64,000 nucleotides of DNA from Flavobacteriaceae bacterium (GCA_013373105.1 JABXIJ010000017.1:1-64000); one strand, 5' to 3'. Shown: positions 8,005-17,250, counted from the stretch's first letter. Made by a program: numbers and translations. Notes: a model not told the origin generated them from the sequence alone.

Positions 8005-9105
8005 TTAATTGATAAGTTCTTTTTTTACACGTTGAGAAATGGCAGTTAAGGTTTCATAAACAATAGTTTCAGCAGCATTTGCCATCTTTTGAATCATTTC
8101 TTGACGGTTAAATACAATTACTTCATCACCTTCTTTACAATCAATGTGTGTAACATCAACCATAATCATATCCATACACACATTACCAATAATTGGTGCT
8201 TTTTTATTGTTTATTAAAACATAATGTTTTTTGTTGCCTAATTTTCTTGATAAACCATCTGCATGACCTACAGGAATAGTTGCTGTTTTAGAAGGTTTTT
8301 TAGCTACAAAAGCTCTGTTATAACCTACTGTTTCTCCTGGTTTTATTAAGTGAATTTGAGAAATGATAGATTTTAAGTTATGGGTATTTTTTAGCTGAGC
8401 AGTTTCATTTGCATCATTGCCAAAACCATACAAACCAATACCAATTCTAACCATATCAAACTGTGCTTTTGCATAATTTATAACTCCTGAAGTATTTAAA
8501 ATATGCAACATTGGTTCATAAGCTAAATGTTGGTAAAACTGTTTAGCGATGTATGCAAAATTATTAAGTTGATTGGTAGTAAATTCTTTTTCTTCTAAAT
8601 CTTCACTGGCTGCCAAATGAGAAAATAACGACACAACTTTTACATGATTATTTTCATGTAAACTGGCTAATATTTTAGGAATATCTGTATGCCAAAATCC
8701 TAACCTATTTAAACCTGTGTTGAACTTAATGTGTACAGGATAATTCAATAATAACTTATTGTTTGCTAGTGCTAAAAAAGCATTAAAAATTTTAAAGTTA
8801 TAAAGATTAGGTTCTAACTTAAAATCAATGATGGCTTGTAAATTTGGTATTTGAGGGTGCAACACCAAAATAGGAGTTTCTACTCCTGCTTCACGCAAAG
8901 CTATACCTTCATGTGCGTAAGCCACAGCAAAATAATCGACCTTATGTTGTAAATGTTGTGCAATTTTTACACCATCACTTCCATAACCAAATGCTTTAAC
9001 AACAGCTAAGATTTTAGTTTTAGGCTCTAGTTTATTTTTAAAATAATTGAGGTTATGATCTAGTGCATTTCCATCAATTTCTAAAACAGTTACATGATTA
9101 TTCAT
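8005..9105 (-). CDS. alr: Alanine racemase
   Basis: Interconverts L- and D-alanine for peptidoglycan; PLP-dependent, cytoplasmic. The PLP lysine is Lys37 in AVVKAFGYGSD. The second catalytic region is PGETVGYNRAF near residue 255, and the C-terminal part has GNVCMDMIMVDVT. Full length at 366 residues. It begins one base after the tdk stop, so the two genes are very likely one transcript. Confidence 0.96.
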   Translation of the reverse strand: MNNHVTVLEIDGNALDHNLNYFKNKLEPKTKILAVVKAFGYGSDGVKIAQHLQHKVDYFAVAYAHEGIALREAGVETPILVLHPQIPNLQAIIDFKLEPNLYNFKIFNAFLALANNKLLLNYPVHIKFNTGLNRLGFWHTDIPKILASLHENNHVKVVSLFSHLAASEDLEEKEFTTNQLNNFAYIAKQFYQHLAYEPMLHILNTSGVINYAKAQFDMVRIGIGLYGFGNDANETAQLKNTHNLKSIISQIHLIKPGETVGYNRAFVAKKPSKTATIPVGHADGLSRKLGNKKHYVLINNKKAPIIGNVCMDMIMVDVTHIDCKEGDEVIVFNRQEMIQKMANAAETIVYETLTAISQRVKKELIN

Positions 9106-9106
9106 A

Positions 9107-9748
9107 CTATTCTGAACTTGATTCAGAATCTTCTGAAGACAAGATTTGTGTTTGGTTATTTTTGTTGCGTTCTTTTTGCATTGCTCTGTAATAAGCAGCT
9201 CTACTTAATGGTTCATATTCTTGGGTTTCACCCAACATTACTAAATCGTCGTTGAGAGTTTTTCTAAAACTATAATTAGCTAAATTACCAGTTCTAGTAC
9301 ATACAGCATGAACTTTAGTAACATACTCTGCAGTAGCCATTAAAGCTGGCATTGGGCCAAAAGGATTTCCTTTAAAATCCATATCTAAACCAGCAACAAT
9401 TACACGAATTCCACTATTTGCTAAATCGTTACAAACAGCTACAATTTCATCATCAAAAAATTGTGCTTCATCTATACCAACAACATCAACTTCTGTAGCT
9501 AGTAATCGAATGTTAGAAGATGCAGGTACAGGTGTAGAGCGTATTCTAGAATCGTTATGCGAAACCACTTCATCATCATCATAACGTGTGTCTACAGCTG
9601 GTTTAAAAATTTCAACACGTTGTTTGGCAAATTGCGCTCTTTTTAGGCGTCTAATTAATTCTTCTGTTTTTCCTGAAAACATAGAACCACAAATCACTTC
9701 TATCCACCCAAATTGTTCTGTATGATTTACTGTATTTTCAAGAAACAT
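9107..9748 (-). CDS. tdk: Thymidine kinase (TK1 type)
   Basis: Phosphorylates thymidine in the salvage pathway. The P-loop GSMFSGKT is at residues 21-28, and the DEAQFF motif with catalytic Glu94 is near 93-98. The lasso region has GNPFGPMP and ends with [10 protein letters not shown]. The structural zinc site of classic TK1 enzymes (two CxxC-like pairs) appears to be missing: only one Cys is left (VCTRTG) and the second pair reads PLSRAAYY. Length (213) is slightly above normal, with an acidic Ser/Glu-rich tail. It is co-directional with alr. Confidence 0.95.
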   Translation of the reverse strand: MFLENTVNHTEQFGWIEVICGSMFSGKTEELIRRLKRAQFAKQRVEIFKPAVDTRYDDDEVVSHNDSRIRSTPVPASSNIRLLATEVDVVGIDEAQFFDDEIVAVCNDLANSGIRVIVAGLDMDFKGNPFGPMPALMATAEYVTKVHAVCTRTGNLANYSFRKTLNDDLVMLGETQEYEPLSRAAYYRAMQKERNKNNQTQILSSEDSESSSE

Positions 9749-9850
9749 TTTGTACTTTTAAACTTTAAGATGTTACAATTTTTAAATAAATTATAACGTT
9801 TACAAATTTATAAATATTTGACCTTTTAATTTAACTTCAAACTACAACTT

Positions 9851-10708
9851 ATGCACAAAAAATTAGAAGCAGATTTAGTGAGTTTAGCGCATCGTATTTT
9901 ACAAATGAAAAATAAGCATGATGTTTTTGCGCTTAAAGAGATGTCTCAAAAAGTTTATGAAAAGCTTTCAATGCTAGCATTTGTAGAAGAATATGTGAAT
10001 ACAAATCCAAATTTAGATACCACTAAAGAAGACCTTATTGAGGAATTAAAAGAGGCTTTTGATGCTAAAGAAAATACAGTATCAGAAACTAAAAATGAAG
10101 GTGAACAAATTATAGAAGCTGCTGAAAAAGAAGAAGAAAAAATAATTTACGATTTAGTAGAAGATACAGTTGATAAAAATACAATTGAAGAGGAGACACC
10201 AAAAAAGGAAACTACTTTGACTGTTGATGAAGCGTCTAATGCAGAAGAAAAAGTTGAAGAAGAAATTGTTGCAAAAACTGAACCATTAGAACAGCCTTTT
10301 GATGAGTTAGAGTCACTAATGTTTCCTCCAGAGAATTTACAGGAACCAAAGCAAACTTCAAAAGAAACAACTTCAAAAAAAGTAGTTTCACTTGAAGAAG
10401 AGTTAGAAGATACTATATCTGTTGATGTTATGGCAGATTTATTTGAAAATGTACAACCTAAATCTTTAAACGATAGGTTATTAAATAATATTCAGATTGG
10501 GTTAAATGACAGAATAACTTTTGTGAAAAACTTATTTAATGGCGAACAAGAAAATTACAATAGAGTAATTTCTCAACTAAACACTTTTAAAACAGAGAAA
10601 GAAGCAAAAAAGTTTATCAATAAAATGGTAAAGCCAGATTATAATTGGGATGAACATGAAGATTTAGAAGAACGTTTTATGGATATTGTTTCTCGTAAAT
10701 TTTCTTAA
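9851..10708 (+). CDS. Conserved acidic protein of unknown function
   Basis: Not assigned to a named family. The 285-residue protein has a helical N-terminal part (about 1-70), a long Glu/Lys/Thr-rich low-complexity middle (about 75-185), and a conserved-looking C-terminal segment (LNDRLLNNIQIGLNDRITFVKNLFNG, then NRVISQLNTF near residue 235). I recall this C-terminal arrangement as common in Bacteroidota, but no role is known to me. There is no signal peptide or membrane segment. It lies 9 bases upstream of the glycosyltransferase gene. Confidence 0.7.
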   Translation: MHKKLEADLVSLAHRILQMKNKHDVFALKEMSQKVYEKLSMLAFVEEYVNTNPNLDTTKEDLIEELKEAFDAKENTVSETKNEGEQIIEAAEKEEEKIIYDLVEDTVDKNTIEEETPKKETTLTVDEASNAEEKVEEEIVAKTEPLEQPFDELESLMFPPENLQEPKQTSKETTSKKVVSLEEELEDTISVDVMADLFENVQPKSLNDRLLNNIQIGLNDRITFVKNLFNGEQENYNRVISQLNTFKTEKEAKKFINKMVKPDYNWDEHEDLEERFMDIVSRKFS

Positions 10709-10717
10709 TCACTTTTT

Positions 10718-11701
10718 TTGAAATCAATATTAATCCATACACATTTTCACAAACGAAAAACTGGGGTTACTAGAAGTATAGAAAATGTACTGCCTTTTTT
10801 TGATGAAGATTTTGAAACCTATGTCTATGGTTCAAATATAGATGGGCAACACATTTCTACTAAACAACTAAAATCAATTTTATTTTCAGATCGAAAAACT
10901 ATTGTGCATTGTCATAGAAATAATGAAATAATAAGATTTTTATTTTATCGCTTTTTAGGCGCAAAATTTAAATTAGTAGCAACTAGACATGCAGAAAGTA
11001 AACCTTCTAAACTTACCTTGTTTTTATTAAAAAAAGCAGATGTTGTAATCACTCTAATAAAAAGTATGAGTGCAAATTTAGGTATCAAAAATGAGATTGT
11101 AAGTCATGGAGTAGATGTCAATAAATTTGAGCCAAAAATTAATGTAAAAATAGCAGGAGTTTCTCAAGAGAATATTATTTTGAATGCTGGTAGAGTAAGA
11201 AAAGCAAAAGGACAAACAACATTATTACAATCTTCGAAAATATTACAAAATTATAAAAATTGGGCACTAGTTATTGTTGGTAAGGTTGATAAACCTGAGT
11301 ATTTAAAAGAGTTAAGACATATAGCCAAAGGTAGAAATATTGAAGATCAAGTTTATTTTTTTAATGAAACTAGAGATATTGTCCCTTTTTATCAAGCAGC
11401 TAAAATAGCAATTGCACCAAGTTTTTCTGAAGGATTTTCATTAGTAACTGCAGAAGCTATGAGTTGTGAATGTACAGTTATTGCTACAAAAAACGTTGGA
11501 GTACATTCAGAATTAATAACACATAAAAAAAACGGATATTTATTTGAAGCAGGAAAAATAAACGAATTACAAGAGCTTTTAGAAAATTGTGTTAAAAATG
11601 AAAATTCTTACTTAGGCAAAGAAGCTAGAAAAGAAATTATATTAAATTGGGCCGCCGAAAAAGAAGCCAAAAAACTAGTAAATATTTATAAACTTAATTA
11701 A
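10718..11701 (+). CDS. Glycosyltransferase, GT4-like (GT-B fold)
   Basis: A 327-residue retaining-type glycosyltransferase. The C-terminal half shows the family pattern: NAGRVRKAKGQTTLL near residue 157, then APSFSEGFSLVTAEAMSCECTVIAT near residue 229, including the conserved E-x7-E (EGFSLVTAE). The start is a TTG directly before KSILIHTHFHKRKTG, because no ATG is available; the N-terminal residues fit the family. The acceptor and donor sugars are unknown. Probably co-transcribed with the acidic protein upstream. Confidence 0.88.
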   Translation: MKSILIHTHFHKRKTGVTRSIENVLPFFDEDFETYVYGSNIDGQHISTKQLKSILFSDRKTIVHCHRNNEIIRFLFYRFLGAKFKLVATRHAESKPSKLTLFLLKKADVVITLIKSMSANLGIKNEIVSHGVDVNKFEPKINVKIAGVSQENIILNAGRVRKAKGQTTLLQSSKILQNYKNWALVIVGKVDKPEYLKELRHIAKGRNIEDQVYFFNETRDIVPFYQAAKIAIAPSFSEGFSLVTAEAMSCECTVIATKNVGVHSELITHKKNGYLFEAGKINELQELLENCVKNENSYLGKEARKEIILNWAAEKEAKKLVNIYKLN

Positions 11702-11716
11702 TAAAAAATCAATTCA

Positions 11717-12190
11717 ATGAAAAAATTAGTATTTGTTTTTGCAGCAATATTATTTACATCAATTACCTTAAATGCTCAAAAAATTGAGATGAATAAAGTT
11801 TGGGGTGGATATCAATTCACTCAAGATGGAAAAAGTTTATCTTTAAATGATATGCAAGAAATTATGAAAAGTAATCAAGAAGCATATGATTTAGTACAGT
11901 CTGCAAAATCTAATAAAACCTGGGGTATGATTTTAGGAACAGCAGGAGGTGTATTAGTTGGTTTTCCTATAGGTACAGCAATTGGTGGTGGAGATCCAGA
12001 ATGGGCATTAGCAGGTGTTGGTGCTGCTTTAATTGTAGCTTCAATTCCTATTGTAAAAGGCTTTAATAATAAAACTAAAAAAGCAGTAGAGCTTTATAAT
12101 AATGATGTTACTTCAGGAGCTTATCATTTTAATCCAAGCTTCGATTTAAACATAAAAGGTACTTCATTAGGCATAATAATGTCTTTCTAA
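11717..12190 (+). CDS. Secreted/periplasmic protein of unknown function
   Basis: A signal peptide ends at about residue 20 (LFTSITLNAQ-K). The mature protein carries a glycine-rich hydrophobic stretch (GMILGTAGGVLVGFPIGTAIGGG, then AGVGAALIVASIPIV) at about residues 70-112 that could form one or two membrane segments. No family recognised. It begins 15 bases after the glycosyltransferase and may share its transcript. The DUF4252 gene follows. Confidence 0.7.
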   Translation: MKKLVFVFAAILFTSITLNAQKIEMNKVWGGYQFTQDGKSLSLNDMQEIMKSNQEAYDLVQSAKSNKTWGMILGTAGGVLVGFPIGTAIGGGDPEWALAGVGAALIVASIPIVKGFNNKTKKAVELYNNDVTSGAYHFNPSFDLNIKGTSLGIIMSF

Positions 12191-12255
12191 AAAAAATACT
12201 TTTTGTAACAAACCAAATAGTTAATCGTCTCAAAAGAAAACCAAGTAACATTAAA

Positions 12256-12726
12256 CGATTAACTATTTTATTTTTTGCATTATTTGCAATTAACTTATCA
12301 GCACAAGAAACAACTTTCAAAAAATTTTACAAATCTCATTCAGATATGTCAGCTTTTTCAATCAACTTAAATGCATCTTTAGCAGGTTCTTTTTTAAGTG
12401 ATGATGAAGATAAAGATTTAAAAAAGCTATTAAAAAAATCTGCTGATTTTAAATTAATGGTATTTAATAATGATGATGCTTCTGTTTCTAAAGATTTTAA
12501 AAAATATCTTAGAAAAAATAAATTAAAGACTATGGCTCGTGTAAAAAGCGATAATAGCAAAGCCGCTTTTTATATTTTAGAAGAAAATGATATCGTAAAA
12601 GAGATTATTCTAAGAGCAAATAGTGATGATGACAAATTGGTTTTATTTGGTTTAAAAACTAATTTAACTACAGATGAATTAGCAGAGATGATGTCTAATT
12701 CAAATCTAAAAATTTCAAATAATTAG
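12256..12726 (+). CDS. DUF4252 protein with apparent ATT start
   Basis: The mature part (FKKFYKSHSDMSAFSINL ... DDKLVLFGLKTNLTTDEL) fits the DUF4252 family of small Bacteroidota envelope proteins. An ATG-only reading starts at 12346, inside the mature domain, and would lose the signal peptide. The same frame is open upstream back to 12133 and encodes a normal export signal ending NLSAQ at about 12306. No ATG, GTG or TTG occurs in that stretch. The best-placed codon is ATT at 12256, followed by KRLTILFFALFA. The start is thus either ATT, a mutated ATG, or further upstream. Confidence 0.7.
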   Translation, partial: RLTILFFALFAINLSAQETTFKKFYKSHSDMSAFSINLNASLAGSFLSDDEDKDLKKLLKKSADFKLMVFNNDDASVSKDFKKYLRKNKLKTMARVKSDNSKAAFYILEENDIVKEIILRANSDDDKLVLFGLKTNLTTDELAEMMSNSNLKISNN

Positions 12727-12769
12727 AAAATTAAAAGAGAAGATTTATCCAATCTTCTCTTTTAATTTT
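12727..12769. terminator. Bidirectional terminator, 19-bp perfect stem
   Basis: Nineteen bases from 12727 pair perfectly with 12751-12769 around a 5-base loop (TATCC), with T-runs on both strands. It serves the DUF4252 gene and the convergent ArsC-like gene. The ArsC stop codon (12745-12747) lies at the loop, so one arm is also ArsC coding sequence. Confidence 0.9.
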
Positions 12770-13092
12770 TCGATTTCTTTTTTACTGTTTCCTACAAAAA
12801 TTTCATCCTCTACAATAAAAACAGGCCTTTTTAAAAAGGTATATTCTTCTAGTAAATAATTTTTATAATCTTTTTCAGAGAGTCCCTTACTTTTTAAACC
12901 CATAGACTTATATAGCCTAGCTCTTTTATTAAAAAGCGCTTCATAACTTTTTGTGAAATTGTACATTTCTGCTAATTGACTTTCAGTAACTGGATTCGAC
13001 TTTATTTCTTGTTGCTCAAAGCCCTCTAAATTCACCTCATTTAAAATTCTTCGACAGGTGTCACAAGTTTTTAAATAATAAACTTTCTTCAT
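12745..13092 (-). CDS. ArsC/Spx-family thioredoxin-fold protein
   Basis: A 115-residue ArsC-like protein with CDTC near residue 10 and the C-terminal KRPVFIVEDEIFVG pattern (Arg before Pro, then a glycine). The family includes glutaredoxin-coupled arsenate reductases and Spx/YffB-type regulators. The CxxC is more Spx-like, but no arsenic genes are nearby to help decide. Its last codons form one arm of the shared terminator. Confidence 0.85.
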   Translation of the reverse strand: MKKVYYLKTCDTCRRILNEVNLEGFEQQEIKSNPVTESQLAEMYNFTKSYEALFNKRARLYKSMGLKSKGLSEKDYKNYLLEEYTFLKRPVFIVEDEIFVGNSKKEIEKLKEKIG

Positions 13093-13134
13093 ATTTAATA
13101 GGTATATTTGTTGTCATCAAAATTAATGATAATC

Positions 13135-13590
13135 ATGAAAACGCAGTTTAATATTCTAATAAAATCTAGAGAATTGGTTTGTAAAGAATTAGAAGGTCTT
13201 TCACTTGAGCAGATGCATTTAATTCCTAATGGATTTAAAAATAATATTGCGTGGAATGCAGCTCATTTAGTAGTAACACAACAATTGTTACATTACAAAT
13301 TATCTGGTTTAGATTGTTTGTGTTCAGATGAGTTAATCGAAAACTATAAAAAAGGAACATCTGCAAATAAACAATTTACAACTCAAGAATTTGAAGAGGT
13401 AAAAGACCTTTTGTTAGGTTTACCAAATACTTTAGAAGAAGATTATGAAGCAGGTATTTTTGAAAATTTTACTGAATACCCAACAAGTACAGGATATGTA
13501 ATTACTTCAATTGATGATGCTATTGCATTTAACAATTTTCATGAAGGTATTCATTATGGAATTATAAGATCAATAAAGAAATTTCTGTAA
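13135..13590 (+). CDS. DinB superfamily protein
   Basis: A helical DinB-fold protein of about 151 residues; members are metal-binding and often thiol-dependent transferases. Putative ligands are His in AWNAAHLVVTQ near residue 44 and NFHEGIHYG near residue 136, spaced as in the family's three-His site. Start chosen at the ATG giving MKTQFNI; longer readings from TTG at 13108 or ATG at 13126 add little and are less typical. The substrate is unknown. Confidence 0.82.
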   Translation: MKTQFNILIKSRELVCKELEGLSLEQMHLIPNGFKNNIAWNAAHLVVTQQLLHYKLSGLDCLCSDELIENYKKGTSANKQFTTQEFEEVKDLLLGLPNTLEEDYEAGIFENFTEYPTSTGYVITSIDDAIAFNNFHEGIHYGIIRSIKKFL

Positions 13591-13633
13591 AGAAACTAAC
13601 TAAAAATAGACCTAAAATAGAAACATTTTATTT

Positions 13634-14782
13634 ATGAAATTTAACACAAAAACAATTCACGGAGGTCAACAACATGAAGAAGCAACTGGTGCAGTAATGC
13701 CTCCTGTATTTTTTACATCAACCTATGCACAATCTAGTCCTGGGCAACACAAAGGATATGAATATTCTAGAGGAGCAAACCCAACAAGAACTGCATTAGA
13801 AAATAGTTTTGCAGCTATTGAAGGAGGTTCTCATGGTTTTGCCTTTTCATCTGGTTTGTCAGCAATAGATTGCGTGTTACGTTTGTTAAATCCTGGAGAT
13901 GAAATTATTGCAGGCGATGATTTATATGGTGGAACCTATAGAATGTTTACAAGATTATTTAAAAAATATGGTTTAGAATTTTCTTTTGTTGATATGAACG
14001 ATGTTGCTAATGTAACAGATAAAATTACAGAAAAAACTAAATTGGTTTGGTTAGAAACACCTACAAATCCGTTAATGAAAATTGCAGATATTCAAGTAAT
14101 TACTGCTGCTGTGAAAGATGTAGATGATTCAATTTTAGTAGCTGTAGACAATACTTTTGCAACGCCATATTTACAACAACCTTTAAGTTTAGGAGCTGAT
14201 ATTGTAATGCATTCTGCAACAAAATATTTAGGAGGTCATTCAGATTTAGTTATGGGTGCTTTAATGGTAAATAATGCAAAATTAGCAGAAGATTTACATT
14301 TTATACAGTTTGCAGCTGGTGCAGTTGCAGGACCTATGGATTCTTTTTTAGCATTAAGAGGTGTTAAAACATTGCATATTAGAATGCAAAGACACAGTGA
14401 AAATGGAAGAGCAGTAGCGAACTTTTTAAAAAATCATTCAAAAGTTGATGAGGTATATTATCCAGGTTTAGAAGAACATCCAAATCATAATATCGCTAAA
14501 AAACAAATGAAAGACTTTGGAGGAATGGTTTCATTTCGATTAAAAGATAAAAGCAAAGAAGCAGCCTTTAAGTTTTTAGAAAACACCCATGTGTTTACAC
14601 TAGCAGAATCTTTAGGAGGTGTAGAGAGTTTGGTGAATCATCCTTCAACTATGACACATGCGTCTATACCAGAAGTAGAACGATTAAAAATAGGTATTAC
14701 AGATTCTTTAATACGTTTAAGTGTTGGTATTGAAGATGAAGATGATTTGCTGCAAGATTTAGACAAGGCATTAAATTTATAA
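13634..14782 (+). CDS. metB: Cystathionine gamma-synthase/lyase-type PLP enzyme
   Basis: A Cys/Met-metabolism PLP-dependent enzyme of full length (382). The PLP lysine is Lys197 in HSATKYLGGHSD. Other family features are YEYSRGANPTR near residue 43, FSSGLSAIDC near residue 71, and the C-terminal ESLGGVESLVNHPSTMTH. The symbol reflects the closest subfamily by eye; synthase and lyase forms cannot be separated safely from sequence alone. It is followed by a perfect terminator. Confidence 0.88.
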   Translation: MKFNTKTIHGGQQHEEATGAVMPPVFFTSTYAQSSPGQHKGYEYSRGANPTRTALENSFAAIEGGSHGFAFSSGLSAIDCVLRLLNPGDEIIAGDDLYGGTYRMFTRLFKKYGLEFSFVDMNDVANVTDKITEKTKLVWLETPTNPLMKIADIQVITAAVKDVDDSILVAVDNTFATPYLQQPLSLGADIVMHSATKYLGGHSDLVMGALMVNNAKLAEDLHFIQFAAGAVAGPMDSFLALRGVKTLHIRMQRHSENGRAVANFLKNHSKVDEVYYPGLEEHPNHNIAKKQMKDFGGMVSFRLKDKSKEAAFKFLENTHVFTLAESLGGVESLVNHPSTMTHASIPEVERLKIGITDSLIRLSVGIEDEDDLLQDLDKALNL

Positions 14783-14785
14783 AAC

Positions 14786-14812
14786 AAAAAGAGAGCTATG
14801 AGCTCTCTTTTT
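14786..14812. terminator. Bidirectional terminator, 12-bp perfect stem
   Basis: AAAAAGAGAGCT pairs with AGCTCTCTTTTT around an ATG triloop, between metB and the convergent lipoprotein gene, whose stop codon touches its right arm. Confidence 0.88.
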
Positions 14813-16428
14813 TATTCTATAAGTAAATTGTCTTCTAAGTAATAATTAGCCCTTAAAGCTGCATTATTTATTTGAGGATGATAGATAATTTTTTCTGGTA
14901 ATACTCGTTTTAAAAAGTTTCCTGTATCCCACTTACCATTTTTGTTATCGTCTATAATAGCTCTAATGGTATATTTTTTTGGCTGAAGTAAATCAAAAAT
15001 AAGTTGAGATGTAGTATTTATAATTTTACGTTCTACAATAACATCTTGTTTACTACCACTTAATAAATCAACAATTACAGATCTATTATTTGGATTGTTT
15101 ACATTTAATGTTATTCTACCATAATCTTCAATATCTCTGGTAATTAGTGAGTGTTTTATAGTATCATTTTTAATATTATAAACGTCTGTAAAAGCTTCTG
15201 GTAGTGCAGTAAACCTATAACTATCGTTTGGTTTTTTATCAAAAATTAATGCGATTTTATTCTCTTTTAAAGAAGATGTTATACTAAATTTTACCGCTAA
15301 TGTATCTTTATCAAATAAAGATATTTTTGAAGTATCAATCTTTACAATTGGGTTATTGGTTTGAATTAAAAAGGTATCTTTTAAATGTAAAATCCTTTTA
15401 GTAGAAACGTCAATTTTTAACGAATCAATTTCTTTTTTTCTAAGCTTAACAGTTACTGTATCTAAAAAATCATTATTCTTTACAATAAAATTTAAAGAAT
15501 CTACATCTACTGGAGTGTACCAATAATTTAAAGTGTCTTTATCAATCATAAATTTTGAAACACTCTTAAAGGTATCAGTAACTTTTGATAAAAGTTCTAC
15601 CTTAAAATTCTTTTTATTACCACTAAAGCCAAACTCAATTTTTCCTTTTGTAACTTCTTTTGCTCTTTTATATTCAAAAGGTAAATCTTCGTTAAATAAA
15701 ACTAAGGGTTCATTAATAATAGAATCTCTTGGAAGTTCAATGGTGTCTTTTAAAAACCCAATTTTGTCGGTAACAGGATTAAATATATAATCACTATTGG
15801 TTTCTTTTAAAGCAATCATTAAATATTTCCCTTTTCTTAAATTGGTAAAATTAAAAAGTGTAGAATCTAAAGTGCTCGTAATATAATTAGGTTTCGATTT
15901 ATATACTATAGAATCGTTATACGAACTGTCTATTTTATACAAGAGTACATTAATGTTTTTTTCTCCTTTTGGTAATTTGGCGTCTTTAGTATTACCAGCA
16001 ATAGTTAAAGAATCTATATAATCACCAGTAGAAAAAACATATTTAAAGTTTTCTAATTTATTACCTTCATTATTGTCTTCAACTGCATTTCCAAAATTAA
16101 AAATATAGGTAGAATTGGGTTGTAAAGTATCTAAAATTTCAATTTTTATATACTTGCTTGGTGTTCCTTGAGGAGTAATTATAGGAGGATTTTTTAATGG
16201 TGGTGAAACCACCAATTGCTTATTTAAATTTTTAAGTCTTATAAATTCATCAAAGTTTATTTTTATTTCCTTTTCATCAAATTTTGTGCTTTTATAAGGT
16301 GGATTTGCAGTAACAAATAAAGGAGCTTCTTCGTCTTTAGGACCACCATCAGGTCTTCCTGTTCTAGCACAATACACTAGTAAAAATGTTGTTGTTAAAA
16401 AAAATAAAAGTCTCGAAGTTTTTTTCAC
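14812..16428 (-). CDS. Ig-like (Big_5) domain lipoprotein
   Basis: A 538-residue surface or periplasmic lipoprotein. The lipobox is LVYC with lipidated Cys20. The first domain (about residues 35-135: APLFVTANPPYKS ... INFDEFI ... YIFNFGNAVEDNNEGN) matches bacterial Ig-like domain 5 (SbsA-like). The rest is beta-rich with no named domain; a late DDNKNGKWDTGNF motif near residue 500 could bind calcium. It is upstream of comF's stop on the same strand with a 55-base gap. The role is unknown. Confidence 0.82.
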   Translation of the reverse strand: MKKTSRLLFFLTTTFLLVYCARTGRPDGGPKDEEAPLFVTANPPYKSTKFDEKEIKINFDEFIRLKNLNKQLVVSPPLKNPPIITPQGTPSKYIKIEILDTLQPNSTYIFNFGNAVEDNNEGNKLENFKYVFSTGDYIDSLTIAGNTKDAKLPKGEKNINVLLYKIDSSYNDSIVYKSKPNYITSTLDSTLFNFTNLRKGKYLMIALKETNSDYIFNPVTDKIGFLKDTIELPRDSIINEPLVLFNEDLPFEYKRAKEVTKGKIEFGFSGNKKNFKVELLSKVTDTFKSVSKFMIDKDTLNYWYTPVDVDSLNFIVKNNDFLDTVTVKLRKKEIDSLKIDVSTKRILHLKDTFLIQTNNPIVKIDTSKISLFDKDTLAVKFSITSSLKENKIALIFDKKPNDSYRFTALPEAFTDVYNIKNDTIKHSLITRDIEDYGRITLNVNNPNNRSVIVDLLSGSKQDVIVERKIINTTSQLIFDLLQPKKYTIRAIIDDNKNGKWDTGNFLKRVLPEKIIYHPQINNAALRANYYLEDNLLIE

Positions 16429-16483
16429 TAAACTAAATTTTGATACAAATTAACGATTAATTTTTTGAAAAAAATCATAAAGT

Positions 16484-17170
16484 TTAATCTGTATAAGCCA
16501 TTGTAACTACACTTACTTTACAGGCTTTTATATTACTGAATTCTTTAGCACATGCTTCTAAAGTTGCACCAGTTGTAATTACATCATCTACTAATAAAAC
16601 ATGTTTTCCAATAAAAAACCGATGATCATAAAGCATAAATTTAGTATCTAAGTTAGTAAAACGTTCGAATCTAGATTTTAAAGTTTGAGTTTTGGTTGCA
16701 GAAACTCTTACCAATTTGTCTGATACAAGAGGTCTATTTATATAAAAACTAATACGTTCTCCAAATTTGATTACTTGATTATACCCTCTACTTTTTAATC
16801 TTTTTTTATGAAGAGGTACAGGAACAATAACATCTATTTCGTTAAATTCTTTTTGTTCTTTTAAAAACTCACCTAACCAATTGCCTAAGAAAACACCAAT
16901 ATCCTCATTGCCTTTATATTTTAATTCTTGAATGAGTTTTTTAGTAACATTTTCTTTTCTATAAAACAATAAAGCGTACGCTTTTTCAATTAATACTTTG
17001 CCATAGAAAGCGTCAATAATTTTATTGTTTTTGAAATCTTTAATATTGGTTTGAGGTAAATCATTTCTACAAATTGTACAAACAACAAATTCGTTTTTGG
17101 TGAGTTTTTGATTACAGCCAGCACAAAGTTTAGGATAAAATATGTGAAAAAGATCACTGAAAACAGACAT
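16484..17170 (-). CDS. comF: ComF family phosphoribosyltransferase-like protein
   Basis: The N-terminal zinc ribbon has Cys16, Cys19, Cys31 and Cys34 (CAGC ... CTIC). The C-terminal phosphoribosyltransferase domain has the PRPP loop VDDVITTGAT near residue 195 and the KKRLKSRGYNQ stretch. In Gram-positives and Haemophilus, ComF takes part in DNA uptake; in Bacteroidota the role is less clear. Divergent from glyS with a 80-base promoter region between. Confidence 0.92.
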   Translation of the reverse strand: MSVFSDLFHIFYPKLCAGCNQKLTKNEFVVCTICRNDLPQTNIKDFKNNKIIDAFYGKVLIEKAYALLFYRKENVTKKLIQELKYKGNEDIGVFLGNWLGEFLKEQKEFNEIDVIVPVPLHKKRLKSRGYNQVIKFGERISFYINRPLVSDKLVRVSATKTQTLKSRFERFTNLDTKFMLYDHRFFIGKHVLLVDDVITTGATLEACAKEFSNIKACKVSVVTMAYTD

Positions 17171-17212
17171 CTAATACCTCAATTTTTTTGTTTAAATATA
17201 GCTAAAATTTAG

Positions 17213-17242
17213 TTGATAAAAATCACTAAACAATTATCTTTG
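17213..17242 (+). promoter_or_regulatory. Bacteroidetes-type promoter of glyS
   Basis: TTG at 17213-17215, a 19-base spacer, then TATCTTTG at 17235-17242, an exact match to the -33 TTG / -7 TAnnTTTG consensus of the Bacteroidetes primary sigma factor. It ends 8 bases before the glyS ATG, implying a very short leader. Confidence 0.75.
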
Positions 17243-17250
17243 CGTTCATT

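Noticed and set aside
12129-12320. Minus-strand ORF overlapping the 5' region of the DUF4252 gene
   Set aside because: Codes for a low-quality Lys/Leu-rich peptide; the plus strand has a clear signal peptide and domain here.
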